Assembly (NCBI RefSeq): GCF_020985305.1
Contig: NZ_CP087588.1
Coordinates: 1,593,501 to 1,657,500 of the forward strand
DNA: 64,000 nucleotides
Source: Croceicoccus sp. Ery15
GTDB lineage: Bacteria; Pseudomonadota; Alphaproteobacteria; Sphingomonadales; Sphingomonadaceae
Direction: 5' to 3'
Shown: in pieces, positions 52,706 through 61,220 of the stretch
Layout: every line of letters begins with the position of its first letter
Position numbering within the stretch: position 1 is the stretch's first letter
Position numbers and translations under genes: made by a program
Notes under the pieces: generated by a model
Told to the model about the DNA's origin: nothing
The model's input: only the letters and a program-made list of their open reading frames with translations
The model's database searches: none

Positions 52706-53888
52706 TCTCAATGATCTGACCGCACAAGAAATCGGTCGTCGCCTTCGCCTTGCCCGTGAAAACGTGAAAATACGTCAGGACGAGGCGGCTAAGGTGATTG
52801 GCATGTCTCGCCCGACTCTCGTTTCCATCGAGAAGGGCGACCGGCGGGTTCGCATTCAAGAACTTCAGGCTTTAGCCAACCACTACGGCGTTTCGGTCAA
52901 TGCCTTGCTCAGACGAGAAGCGGTGCACACCGATCTCGTGCCACGCTTCCGTCGCCTCCGCGAAACCGAGGAAGACCATACGGGCGAAGCCGTGAAGCTT
53001 CTGAACGACCTGGTGAAAGCGGAAGTCGAGCTCGAGAACATACTCGGTATAGAGCGTCCGAAAAATTACCCGCCGGAACGAGGTATCAATGACGGCGATG
53101 TGATTGAGCTTGCCGAGAGCCATGCGCAAGGACTGCGCGACTGGCTCGGCTTGGGCTCAGGTCCGATTGCGGACATCTTCACGCTGATGGAGCTGGATCT
53201 CGGCATCCGGCTGTACCAGCGACGGTTGTCATCTAAATCCAAAGTCGCAGGGCTGTTCACTTTTGACCAGAATTTGGGCGCGTGCATTCTCTTGAATGCC
53301 AATCATCCGTGGGAGCGTCGTGTCCAGTCAGCAGCACACGAGCTAGGACATTTCATTGGCACGCGGCAGGCCCCCGAAGTTCTCGAAGAGAACGAGCAAT
53401 TCCTGTCGCGGGAAGAGCGGTATGCGAACGCATTTGGGCGAGCATTCCTCACCCCCCGCAAGAGTTTCGAGCAGGCGTTTCGCCAGCTTATTGCTGGTTC
53501 GGACTCCCTCACTCGAAGGCATGTGATTTTGCTGGCCCATCAGCACAACATTTCGCGCGAAGCCTGCGTGCGCCGGCTGGAAGAACTGGGGCTGGTCAAA
53601 AAAGGCATTTGGGCGTGGTTTGAAGCCAACGGCGGGATAACTAATGCACAGGCGCGGGATGTGCTGGGCGATGTATGCACGAAAGCTGACCCGATAAAGG
53701 ACGACGCAGACCAACCGGTGTCGCATCGGATGGGCTTGATGGCATATGCTGCTTGGAAGCGCGAACTTATGTCGGAGGGGCAATTAGCGGAGCTGTTGAA
53801 CATTCGGCGTCTGGATTTGCGCGCCCTGCTCGATCAATTCGAACTGGAGGAGAGCGAAACGGATGACCTGTTCAAGCTCCCTCGCTGA
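52698..53888 (+). CDS. XRE-family regulator fused to an ImmA/IrrE zinc peptidase
   Basis: The 396-aa protein has an N-terminal helix-turn-helix (residues about 12-68, EIGRRLRLARENVKIRQDEAAKVIGMSRPTLVSIEKG) and an ImmA/IrrE peptidase domain with HELGH (His214, Glu215, His218) and a downstream Glu (SREERYANAFGRAFL). Such proteins cleave repressors or act as antitoxin-type regulators. The ATG overlaps the QueC-like stop by 8 bases, and the 3' end overlaps the PIN gene by 26 bases, which points to a functional pair with it. Confidence 0.88.
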   Translation: MADLNDLTAQEIGRRLRLARENVKIRQDEAAKVIGMSRPTLVSIEKGDRRVRIQELQALANHYGVSVNALLRREAVHTDLVPRFRRLRETEEDHTGEAVKLLNDLVKAEVELENILGIERPKNYPPERGINDGDVIELAESHAQGLRDWLGLGSGPIADIFTLMELDLGIRLYQRRLSSKSKVAGLFTFDQNLGACILLNANHPWERRVQSAAHELGHFIGTRQAPEVLEENEQFLSREERYANAFGRAFLTPRKSFEQAFRQLIAGSDSLTRRHVILLAHQHNISREACVRRLEELGLVKKGIWAWFEANGGITNAQARDVLGDVCTKADPIKDDADQPVSHRMGLMAYAAWKRELMSEGQLAELLNIRRLDLRALLDQFELEESETDDLFKLPR

Positions 53889-54504
53889 TGATTTAACGCC
53901 GCTGGTTCTTGATACGAGCGTACTGATAAACCTGCATGCCTGCTCCCAGGGCGTGCGGATTCTCACTGCCATTCCGAACGAAATTGCCATCCCTGACGTT
54001 GTGGTGCGGGAGTTAAGCCACGAGACGAGCCGTACCAATGGCGAGCATCAGTTCATCCAAGACATCCTCGCGCAGAATGTTGCGCGAGCTGTGTCTCTCG
54101 ACGACGCCGGATGGGAGGTTTTCGGAAAGCTGACGACTGCCTCGCCGTCTTTGGGTGACGGTGAGGCGGCTACGATTGCGCTAGCAGCCACGAGTGGATT
54201 CCGCCCCGTCATCGACGATGGCAAAGGCCGAAAAAGCGCTGCGACCTTGGTCCGCGAAAGCACGGCTGCATGGTCACTTGACCTTCTGCTGCATCCCCAA
54301 GTGCAGGCGGAATTGCCCAACGGCGGATACGTCGAAGCGGTCTATCGAGCGTTGAGCGAAGGCCGAATGAGAATTGATGAAGCCCGCTGCGATGCCGTCG
54401 TGAGACTCATCGGTGTCGAACGGGCGTTATGCTGCACGAGCCTGCCAGGGTTCAAAGTGCGCAGGGAGATGTGGCGGCGCTGGTCTCAAACAGACAAAAG
54501 CTGA
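53863..54504 (+). CDS. PIN-domain protein, probable toxin or RNase
   Basis: The 213-aa protein shows the PIN acidic residues in order: Asp17 (LVLDTSVLINL), Glu50 (VVVRELSHE), Asp99 (GDGEAATIALA) and Asp118/119 (VIDDGKGRKSA). PIN proteins are Mg-dependent RNases, often toxins. A C-terminal extension of about 60 residues goes beyond the compact VapC size. The 26-base overlap with the XRE-peptidase gene suggests a toxin and its controller. Confidence 0.82.
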   Translation: MTCSSSLADDLTPLVLDTSVLINLHACSQGVRILTAIPNEIAIPDVVVRELSHETSRTNGEHQFIQDILAQNVARAVSLDDAGWEVFGKLTTASPSLGDGEAATIALAATSGFRPVIDDGKGRKSAATLVRESTAAWSLDLLLHPQVQAELPNGGYVEAVYRALSEGRMRIDEARCDAVVRLIGVERALCCTSLPGFKVRREMWRRWSQTDKS

Positions 54505-54555
54505 ACGCCCTGCACGGAACGGAGGCATTGCGACAGCCGCCGCTTTAGTCCCCGC

Positions 54556-55710
54556 TCAAAAATCCATGTTGGCGTAGCGATCGTTCAGGTGCGCTTGGTA
54601 GTCCGCATAACTCTCCATGGCCTCGACTGAAGCCATAGCACGCGCATAATCGCCATTGACCACCTTGGTAAGGTTGAGCGGCAGTCCATAGTCCTGAATG
54701 TGGATTTTCGCAGGCTCACGCGGGCCGGACCAAAGATGGTCAATGAAATCACGGATGAGCGCGATGGCCTCGGCGGCCACGAAATCAACGCCCTGCCCAA
54801 ACTTCAAAGCGGCGCGATCACGCCGATGGGGCAACAGCATTGGCACAGCCCCGGCGGTGGAATGGAAATGAAACGCCTCGCCGTCTTTCCCGAATGCCCC
54901 ATGGGCAACGAAGTTGCGAAGCTGACGCCGTACGATGGCGAGCTGATCGTAAAATCGCTTCGTGGTCGGGTCTGCAATATCCAGCGCTGCCTTGAATTTC
55001 TCGGCCCATTCCGCCTTTGCGAGCTTGGCGACATCCTCCCCTGTCGCGCAGCTACCGCGAAGAATAGCGATGTGGATGAAGACGTGCTCAGTCCAACTGA
55101 AGAAGCACTCGATGGCAGAGAGTCCAAGCCATTTGGCTTCGCGGTAAAGTTCGGCAGATGGAAAAGCGATCGTGTAGCTCATTTTGCTGAGATCAGTGAC
55201 GACCTTCTCGGCCTTCCGTGCGTCCGCTTCCCGTTGCCGATCATCATAAAGATCGAGGTAGAAATTCAGCCGCTCAAACAGCTCTGGCGAGCGGTTGACG
55301 ACATTGAGTTTGGAGGCCTTTGCGGCCTGTTCGGCCCTCCAATCAAAATACGGTTGGGCCGCTTTGGTGGCCTTATGGATCAATCGGACAATTTCGGTCG
55401 CAGCCGCTTCGTCCTCGGGCACATTGGCTGCAAACACGCCCAGCCCAAATTTGCGGTGTTCCACGAGGAAGGGCCGTTCGTCGTATTCCACAGGGACGGA
55501 CCAGGCCACCTTTTCGAATTGGCCGAGATTCTTGAAGCCCAGCAAATCGACGAGAAGAAAATAGACCAGATAGTATGGTGGCAGCGAGCGTCCGGCGTCA
55601 GTGCGCTTGGCGTTGAAGAGAAATCCCTTCGGTGCGCGCGTGTTGGCATCCGCCGCTTTCAGCGGAGATATCGCCTTAAGGGCGCGTGCTCTTACAGTTT
55701 CGATATCCAC
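54556..55710 (-). CDS. HEPN-like protein in the hip operon
   Basis: The 384-aa protein is mostly helical and has RRQLRNFVAHGAFG near its centre, in which Arg265-x4-His270 fits the HEPN RNase motif R-x4-6-H. HEPN proteins are metal-independent RNases, common in defence and toxin systems. Assignment rests on this motif alone. It starts one base after the hipA stop, so it is the third gene of the hipBA operon, an arrangement I do not know from described hip systems. Confidence 0.6.
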   Translation of the reverse strand: MDIETVRARALKAISPLKAADANTRAPKGFLFNAKRTDAGRSLPPYYLVYFLLVDLLGFKNLGQFEKVAWSVPVEYDERPFLVEHRKFGLGVFAANVPEDEAAATEIVRLIHKATKAAQPYFDWRAEQAAKASKLNVVNRSPELFERLNFYLDLYDDRQREADARKAEKVVTDLSKMSYTIAFPSAELYREAKWLGLSAIECFFSWTEHVFIHIAILRGSCATGEDVAKLAKAEWAEKFKAALDIADPTTKRFYDQLAIVRRQLRNFVAHGAFGKDGEAFHFHSTAGAVPMLLPHRRDRAALKFGQGVDFVAAEAIALIRDFIDHLWSGPREPAKIHIQDYGLPLNLTKVVNGDYARAMASVEAMESYADYQAHLNDRYANMDF

Positions 55711-55711
55711 G

Positions 55712-57052
55712 TCAGGAGGTCGCTCCTTTCGCGAGCTCTAGGTGCTGCTCGATGCGACTGACCCGCGAGTGAGCCCCCTCAGCGATGGGTTCGACAATGG
55801 CGGGCGCAAAGCCCTTCGGCATTTGTGAGATGGCGCGATCAATCGCGTTGCCGGTTTCCTTGGCCATCTCTGAGAAGAGCGCCTCGACTTTCTCCTCCGC
55901 CACACCTTCGGCCCTCGCGTTTTGCAGGAAGTGGCGCGGCATGATTTCGTCGATATGATAATGGCGCTTGTCGCCGACGGCCATGGCGAGACGAAACTCC
56001 TTCCGCTGAAGTTGCTTTGCGGCGTAGTTCGGCTGCGTGGACATAATGTCGTAGAGCGGCGTCATGCGGTATCGCCCACCGGGTGTGAGGAAGAGGCTGA
56101 AGTTCTTCGCGTGGCCGTCGGGTGCACCAATCAACCAGAAGGCGACCTGCGCCTTGAGGAAAGCAAGGCGATCTTCTTCAGCATAGTCACTTCCGTTGAG
56201 CAGGTTGAGGCATTCCCGAATGCCAGGACCGCCATCGCTATTGTACTTGATGGTGGGCGGCACGGAGAGCGCCTGACAGAAGTCTTCCTGCGGCACGCGC
56301 AGCAAGCGGCCATCGCTGGCCTTCAAGCGATCGAAGCGCTCGACGGCAAGCACGCGCACATCGTCGAAAGTGACGATCTGGCTTTGCGCCACATCGAGCC
56401 CAAGCTCCCGACAGAGCGTCAGGCAAAAGTGCTCGTTCTCAACGCTAAGGGTCATATCCAGACCGTTGGGCAGCTTGCCCAGCTCGGGCTTCAGGATATG
56501 CGTGGTGGGTGTCGTCCCCTTGGGTAAACACCAGCCATTGTCCCAGAGCAGCGCGGTCTTCTCCTGAGCGCCGGCGATAGAGATACGCAGCTCGCGCTCG
56601 CCATCGGGACGAATGCCCAGCGGCGACGTGGCAAGGTTGCGAATGATGTCGGCTACGTCGGCATCGCTGAGAGGCGCACACTCCGGTGGCCCCGGTGGGG
56701 TAATCTCGCCCCCTTCGGGGACAAACTGCAAAGCGCCCACACAATCCCGGCCGATTTTGTTGAGCAGACTGAAGGCGTCAGTCCCTTCCGCCCCGACCTT
56801 CTCGGCGACCTTGCGTCGGATCTGGTCGTTGTCAGGAAGGAGATTGTCGAAAAAGGCCGAGACCTCCGCCCCTGAATAGCGTTCTTCCCGTAGTGGGAGG
56901 GAAAGCGAGACAGGAATGGCGCGGCGTTCGTCCGCAAGCCACTCCTTGTCATAGACAAACGAGATGGCGCCATTCGCTGCGCGGTCGAGCACGCCGACAG
57001 GCCGCCCGTTGAGAGCGACCGAAAGGCGAGCACTTTTGCGCGCGCGCGCCAT
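55712..57052 (-). CDS. hipA: HipA-family Ser/Thr kinase toxin
   Basis: The 446-aa protein has the HipA layout: an N-terminal subdomain (SARLSVALNGRPVGVLDR, FFDNLLPDN), the autophosphorylation loop (RISIAGAQEKTALL, Ser158), catalytic Asp312 with Asn317 (GAPDGHAKNFSLFL) and the metal-binding Asp335 (YDIMST). HipA kinases phosphorylate aminoacyl-tRNA synthetases or other targets and induce dormancy. It overlaps hipB by one base. Confidence 0.92.
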   Translation of the reverse strand: MARARKSARLSVALNGRPVGVLDRAANGAISFVYDKEWLADERRAIPVSLSLPLREERYSGAEVSAFFDNLLPDNDQIRRKVAEKVGAEGTDAFSLLNKIGRDCVGALQFVPEGGEITPPGPPECAPLSDADVADIIRNLATSPLGIRPDGERELRISIAGAQEKTALLWDNGWCLPKGTTPTTHILKPELGKLPNGLDMTLSVENEHFCLTLCRELGLDVAQSQIVTFDDVRVLAVERFDRLKASDGRLLRVPQEDFCQALSVPPTIKYNSDGGPGIRECLNLLNGSDYAEEDRLAFLKAQVAFWLIGAPDGHAKNFSLFLTPGGRYRMTPLYDIMSTQPNYAAKQLQRKEFRLAMAVGDKRHYHIDEIMPRHFLQNARAEGVAEEKVEALFSEMAKETGNAIDRAISQMPKGFAPAIVEPIAEGAHSRVSRIEQHLELAKGATS

Positions 57053-57303
57053 TAGAACATATCCTCAATGTCGCTGTGCGAGCCTTTGGTGCGCGGCTGA
57101 ATGACGACCTCAAGGTCGAGCGCGCGCAGCATGTCCATGACTGTGGTCAGCTTGACCGTTTCGAGCCCAGTTTCCACCTGAGAGATGGTGCCCTGCCGCA
57201 CCCCTGCCCGCTTGGCCAGTTCGGCCTGGGTAAGGTTGTGCGTGCGCCGAAAACGCCGCAATGCGACGCCTAACTGCTTTGGTGATCTGACGAGTTCCGC
57301 CAT
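57052..57303 (-). CDS. hipB: HipB antitoxin, XRE-family
   Basis: The 83-aa protein is an XRE helix-turn-helix (LGVALRRFRRTHNLTQAELAKRAGVRQGTISQVETG) with a C-terminal strand (LDLEVVIQPRT) as in HipB. It neutralises HipA and represses the operon. Three evenly spaced palindromes lie directly upstream. Confidence 0.9.
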   Translation of the reverse strand: MAELVRSPKQLGVALRRFRRTHNLTQAELAKRAGVRQGTISQVETGLETVKLTTVMDMLRALDLEVVIQPRTKGSHSDIEDMF

Positions 57304-57330
57304 GGCATAATTCCCACTTGTTTTGAGAAT

Positions 57331-57402
57331 TATACGTCATAGCGTATATGACGTCAATATGCGTTGTAGCGTATAAATTGATTTTATGCGCTGTAGCGTA
57401 TA
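57331..57402. promoter_or_regulatory. three HipB-type operators, 27-bp period
   Basis: TATACG-N6-CGTATA (57331-57348), TATGCG-N6-CGTATA (57358-57375) and TATGCG-N6-CGTATA (57385-57402) start exactly 27 bases apart. They lie between hipB and the divergent lipoprotein gene, so HipB may control both. Confidence 0.8.
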
Positions 57403-57510
57403 AATTGATACCCCTCAATTAAGGCAAATTACAACTTAAAAAGATTGCCACTTCTCGACATCCAATATAATATTCTTCCGTATTTGAAAAATAAAATAAA
57501 ATATTTTGCC

Positions 57511-58161
57511 ATGAAGTTATCGAGATTCCATTGTTCTTTGTTTTTAGCTTTTGTCGTTTTAGGCTGCACACACCAACCCCCACAGCCCAGAAGCATTGTG
57601 GTCCAAGACGGATGGCGAGTCGATGAGGTTCTCTTTGAGGCTGAGCATGACTCGCCCTTGGCAGCCATGAACCTCCCAGCGCACCGGACAGGGGTTACCG
57701 AAAATGGTTTTACATATACAATATACCCTGATGGCAGTGCAGGACTCAGACTAGGCCAAAATGCAGTAGCAGAGTGGAGCATAGATTGCAGTAAGGACAA
57801 AATGTCAGACCAACGGAATTGCACCGTCACTTCTAGTAAAAACAACATACAGATTATGTATGGTCCAGCAGGAGTCGCCAAACAGATTTGTATCATCGAT
57901 CATGATTTTCCTAATCGGTTGGGCGCAATAAGGATCGATAACGAAGAGCCGATAAGCACCGACACTGATGGCTGCATAAGCGGCAAATTCGAAAATAAAC
58001 TAACACAAGCCTCTTCCGTCACAACTCGGAGTGTAAAATGGCCTTACGACCACCATCGAGACCGGAAGAATCCTTTAAAAGGATTGAAAACTGCAATTGG
58101 TTTGAAAGACTACGTGCTCTCCAACATCGACGACATGTCATTTAATTTTCAAGAGAAATAA
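57511..58161 (+). CDS. predicted lipoprotein divergent from hipBA
   Basis: The 216-aa product has a lipoprotein signal (MKLSRFHCSLFLAFVVLGC) and a mature domain with several cysteines and no family I recognise (GFTYTIYPDGSAGLRLGQNAVAEWSIDCSKD...). Base composition is clearly more AT-rich than its neighbours. The ATG at 57511 is chosen because the lipobox follows it; an upstream start at 57445 would bury the signal. Confidence 0.6.
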   Translation: MKLSRFHCSLFLAFVVLGCTHQPPQPRSIVVQDGWRVDEVLFEAEHDSPLAAMNLPAHRTGVTENGFTYTIYPDGSAGLRLGQNAVAEWSIDCSKDKMSDQRNCTVTSSKNNIQIMYGPAGVAKQICIIDHDFPNRLGAIRIDNEEPISTDTDGCISGKFENKLTQASSVTTRSVKWPYDHHRDRKNPLKGLKTAIGLKDYVLSNIDDMSFNFQEK

Positions 58162-58170
58162 AGAGGCCGC

Positions 58171-59130
58171 CTAAGCGGCGGCCTCGAGCTGATCAGCTGC
58201 AGCAGCCTTATCCCGAAGCCCAGCCAGAAAGTCAGCGGCTTTCGAGGCCTGTGATGCGGCGGTGAAAATGGCCTTCTTGTCGGCCTTCAGCACCTTCAGC
58301 CAGTGATCCACATAGGCCGCATGATCGGGCCGCGGATGCGGTGAAATCCCGATATCAGCGCACAGGAACGCCGCCCCCAGCTCAGCGACCAGCTCTTCCA
58401 TGGCGTAGGCCTCGTCACCGAAGCGTTTGCCGAACTCCCGTTCGCAGCGGGTCTTGTGCCCCGTCCAGTGGGTCAGCTCATGCAGGAGCGTGCCGTAGTA
58501 GGCTTCGGTAGGCGTGCTGGTATCAGTGCCAAGAAAGCGGTCACGCTCGGGCATCTGGATGAAATCCTGATTGGGATTGTAGTAGGCACGCCCGCCGCCG
58601 TGACGCACAATAGCCGTGCTGGCGGCGACAAAGGCTTCAGCCTGCTCGATAGGCGTTGCGGGATTTTCCGGCGTAGGCAGCGGTTCACGCTCATAGCCAT
58701 CGACCTGTTCCGCGTTGAAGACGGTAGACGCGCGCGCCATCAGACGGGTTTCAGTCGAGGTCATGCCGGTGTCAGCATCCTGATCCTCGAACTCCAGTTC
58801 CTTGTAAAAGACCACAAGCGAGCCCTTCTCGCCTTTGCGGACTTGGCAACCACGGTTCTGCCACTGGCGATAGGTGCCCCAGACGCCTTCGGTATAGCCT
58901 CGCGCTTCGCCTGCGACCCAGAGATTGAGGATGTTGACGCCGCGATAGTGCGCGCGCGTGTCGATATTGACCGGGCGATTGAGCCCCTTCCCTGAGCGGT
59001 GCCAGGGCATCTGCCATTCGCCTGCGCCAGCTTCGATCGCGGCGATGATGTTATCTGTCACCTGCTGATGAACGTCGCGGCGTTCCACGTTGGTGCGTCG
59101 TGAGCGACGTGATTTCGTTTTGGTTGTCAT
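58171..59130 (-). CDS. ardC: ArdC-type antirestriction protein
   Basis: The 319-aa protein has the N-terminal ssDNA-binding domain (DUF1738: DVHQQVTDNIIAAIEAGAGEWQMPWHRSG..., GVNILNLWVAGEARGYTEGVWGTYRQW) and a C-terminal zinc peptidase-like domain with HELTHWTGH (His217, Glu218, His221) and a later Glu (AMEELVAELGAAFLC). ArdC protects incoming single-stranded DNA from restriction. GGAGGCAAGACC precedes the ATG at 59130. Structured leader repeat copy 3 lies about 110 bases upstream. Confidence 0.9.
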   Translation of the reverse strand: MTTKTKSRRSRRTNVERRDVHQQVTDNIIAAIEAGAGEWQMPWHRSGKGLNRPVNIDTRAHYRGVNILNLWVAGEARGYTEGVWGTYRQWQNRGCQVRKGEKGSLVVFYKELEFEDQDADTGMTSTETRLMARASTVFNAEQVDGYEREPLPTPENPATPIEQAEAFVAASTAIVRHGGGRAYYNPNQDFIQMPERDRFLGTDTSTPTEAYYGTLLHELTHWTGHKTRCEREFGKRFGDEAYAMEELVAELGAAFLCADIGISPHPRPDHAAYVDHWLKVLKADKKAIFTAASQASKAADFLAGLRDKAAAADQLEAAA

Positions 59131-59568
59131 TGGTCTTGCCTCCTTTGCTGTTGGAGGCCGCGCTTGATCGCGGCCTTTCGTGAGGCTCGACCAAGCGGAC
59201 GGGCTGGCTGCGCGCACCCGAAGGGCGGCAGCGAAGCGAACGAGGGCAAGAAGGCTGTTTCTTGAAGCGAAGCGGCGCGAGGAGCCGTTCTCGAACGGCG
59301 GGGAAGAAACTGCCGCCGCGCCTTTGCGCGCCGGAAGCCAACCGGACGCTAGACAGCCATCACAAGGGAAAGGCCGCCAAGCACGGCATCAGGCAAAGGG
59401 TGGGCGAAGATTTGCCAACCGCAACGGAATGCTTACGATTATCCCGGATGCTCAGCTGAGAAATTGTTTCAAGAAAGAGAGGCCATAGGCTTAAGCTAAA
59501 GGAGAATGTGAATGTGCCAATGCAAACTGCACCGCGAAGACTATTCAATGGCGCGGGCGTGTTGAACG
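59131..59568. other. intergenic region with leader repeat copy 3
   Basis: No gene is seen in these 438 bases. They carry leader repeat copy 3 for the minus-strand ardC, and, at the right end, the promoter region and a weak ribosome site for the rightward second coupling-protein gene. Confidence 0.5.
59241..59327 (-). repeat. structured leader repeat, copy 3 (upstream of ardC)
   Basis: GTTTCTT (59257-59263) pairs with AAGAAAC (59304-59310). The inner hairpin is GCCGTT-CTCG-AACGGC (59284-59299), different in sequence from copies 1 and 2 but at the same place. The shared words GCGCGAGGA and GGGGAAGAAAC identify the repeat. Confidence 0.65.
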
Positions 59569-61152
59569 ATGGACGGGCTCATTGTTCTGATCGTCATCGC
59601 AGCGATTGTCGCATTGGTGTTCCTCGCTCCCGCATACTTTCGAAGCCTTGGCGCTGTGTATAAAGACAGCTACAATCAAGCGAGACGGCAAGGTCTCGCT
59701 CGGAAGGCCGCTGAAGGACAGAAGCCCTTCGGCGCTCCGTGGGAGCAAACCTACGGCTCGGCATATTTCATGATCCCCGAGCAGATGATTGCTGCGGGTA
59801 TCGGCATGTCGGGGGAAACGTTCCAGCAACGGGTCGCCGCCGATGAACAAAGGACATTCCGGCTGCTGGGCTTGTCGGGCTTCAACGGGAAGTTCGCGGT
59901 CAATGTACTTGAGAGGGATGGCCATATTTTGACGATTGCGCCGACGCGATCCGGCAAGGGTGTGTCGGCCGTCATACCGAACCTCATGACCTACACAGGG
60001 TCGATGGTCGTGAATGACGTGAAGGGGGAGCTCTACGCTGTCACGTCAGATTGGCGTCGGCGACTAGGACACCGTGTGCTCAGGTTCGCGCCTTTTGAGA
60101 ATGATACGGATTTCTGGAACCCCTTCGATTTCATCGAAGAAGACGATGAAGACGCTTGGGAGGAAGCCAGAACCTTTGCTGAGCTGCTTTTGCCTGAGCG
60201 GACGCAGAATGAGGAATTCTGGAATAGCGAGGCGAAGAATCTTCTGAGTGGGGTGATCCTCCACATGGTGAACACGCTGCCCGAAGAAGAGCGGACCATG
60301 TGGCAGTTGCGTCATTTGCTGACCCAGGAACAGGAAGAATTCGACCTGCTGCTAGCGGAGATGGCCGCCAGCAATCAGGCGATGGTTCAGCGCGCGGCTT
60401 CGACGTTTCTTCGCGCCGATGTGAAGGTGCGCGATGGCATCATGAGTACGCTCAATTCCCATATGGGGATCTGGGACAGCCCGCGCCTGAAGCACATGAT
60501 GTCGAAAAACAGCTATCGGCTCCCAAGGATGCTGTTTGAGCCGATGACCGTCTATTTCTCAATCCCGCCTGGGAAGCTCGATAGCTACGCACCCGTCATT
60601 CGGTTGTTCATGGGAACGCTGATCAAGCACTTCTCGGGCTACAGTGGGAAATGCGATTATCCGGTCCAATTTATGTTGGATGAGTTCCCTGCCCTCGGGC
60701 GCATGAAAGTTGTCGAAGACGGCATCACCTACATGGCTGGGTTTGGCATCAATTTCTGGCTGTTCGCTCAGGATTTGAAGCAGCTGGTCGCCACCTATGG
60801 CGACAAGGCGGAATCGATCATTGCGAATTGCACGGTCAAGCAGTTCTTCGGCGTATCGGACTTCGAGACAGCACAGCTGGTGAGCCATATGTGCGGGTCA
60901 ACGACGATCCCGCATATCAGCTATTCCAGCGAGAGCGGTGTCGTCTTCAAGCCAGCCAGCTTGGCGACGGGCACGGGCGAGCGTCCACTGGTAACGCCGA
61001 ATGAGGTCATGAGCCTGCCTGCGGATACGCAGTTGCTATTCTATCAGGGGCAACAGGTGGTGAGCGCGGCTAAGATCAATTATCTGACCGACGATTTGTT
61101 CAAGGACGAGAACGGGCAGCCACACTATAATCCCAACCCTTACCATCGATGA
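59569..61152 (+). CDS. VirD4/TraG-type coupling ATPase (second copy)
   Basis: The 527-aa protein has one N-terminal membrane helix (GLIVLIVIAAIVALVFLAPAYF), Walker A APTRSGKGV, Walker B QFMLDEFPALG and conserved coupling-protein blocks (WNPFDFIEED, NEEFWNSEAKNLLSG, CTVKQFFGVSDFETAQ). It is only distantly similar to the copy at 36556-38097. Having two coupling ATPases without any mating-pore gene is unusual. It ends near the right end of the island. Confidence 0.9.
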   Translation: MDGLIVLIVIAAIVALVFLAPAYFRSLGAVYKDSYNQARRQGLARKAAEGQKPFGAPWEQTYGSAYFMIPEQMIAAGIGMSGETFQQRVAADEQRTFRLLGLSGFNGKFAVNVLERDGHILTIAPTRSGKGVSAVIPNLMTYTGSMVVNDVKGELYAVTSDWRRRLGHRVLRFAPFENDTDFWNPFDFIEEDDEDAWEEARTFAELLLPERTQNEEFWNSEAKNLLSGVILHMVNTLPEEERTMWQLRHLLTQEQEEFDLLLAEMAASNQAMVQRAASTFLRADVKVRDGIMSTLNSHMGIWDSPRLKHMMSKNSYRLPRMLFEPMTVYFSIPPGKLDSYAPVIRLFMGTLIKHFSGYSGKCDYPVQFMLDEFPALGRMKVVEDGITYMAGFGINFWLFAQDLKQLVATYGDKAESIIANCTVKQFFGVSDFETAQLVSHMCGSTTIPHISYSSESGVVFKPASLATGTGERPLVTPNEVMSLPADTQLLFYQGQQVVSAAKINYLTDDLFKDENGQPHYNPNPYHR

Positions 61153-61220
61153 GCGTGGAATCCCGCATCGGTGGTACATCCACCGATGCAGGCCAAGTTC
61201 CAATCATTGTGTGTGAAGGC

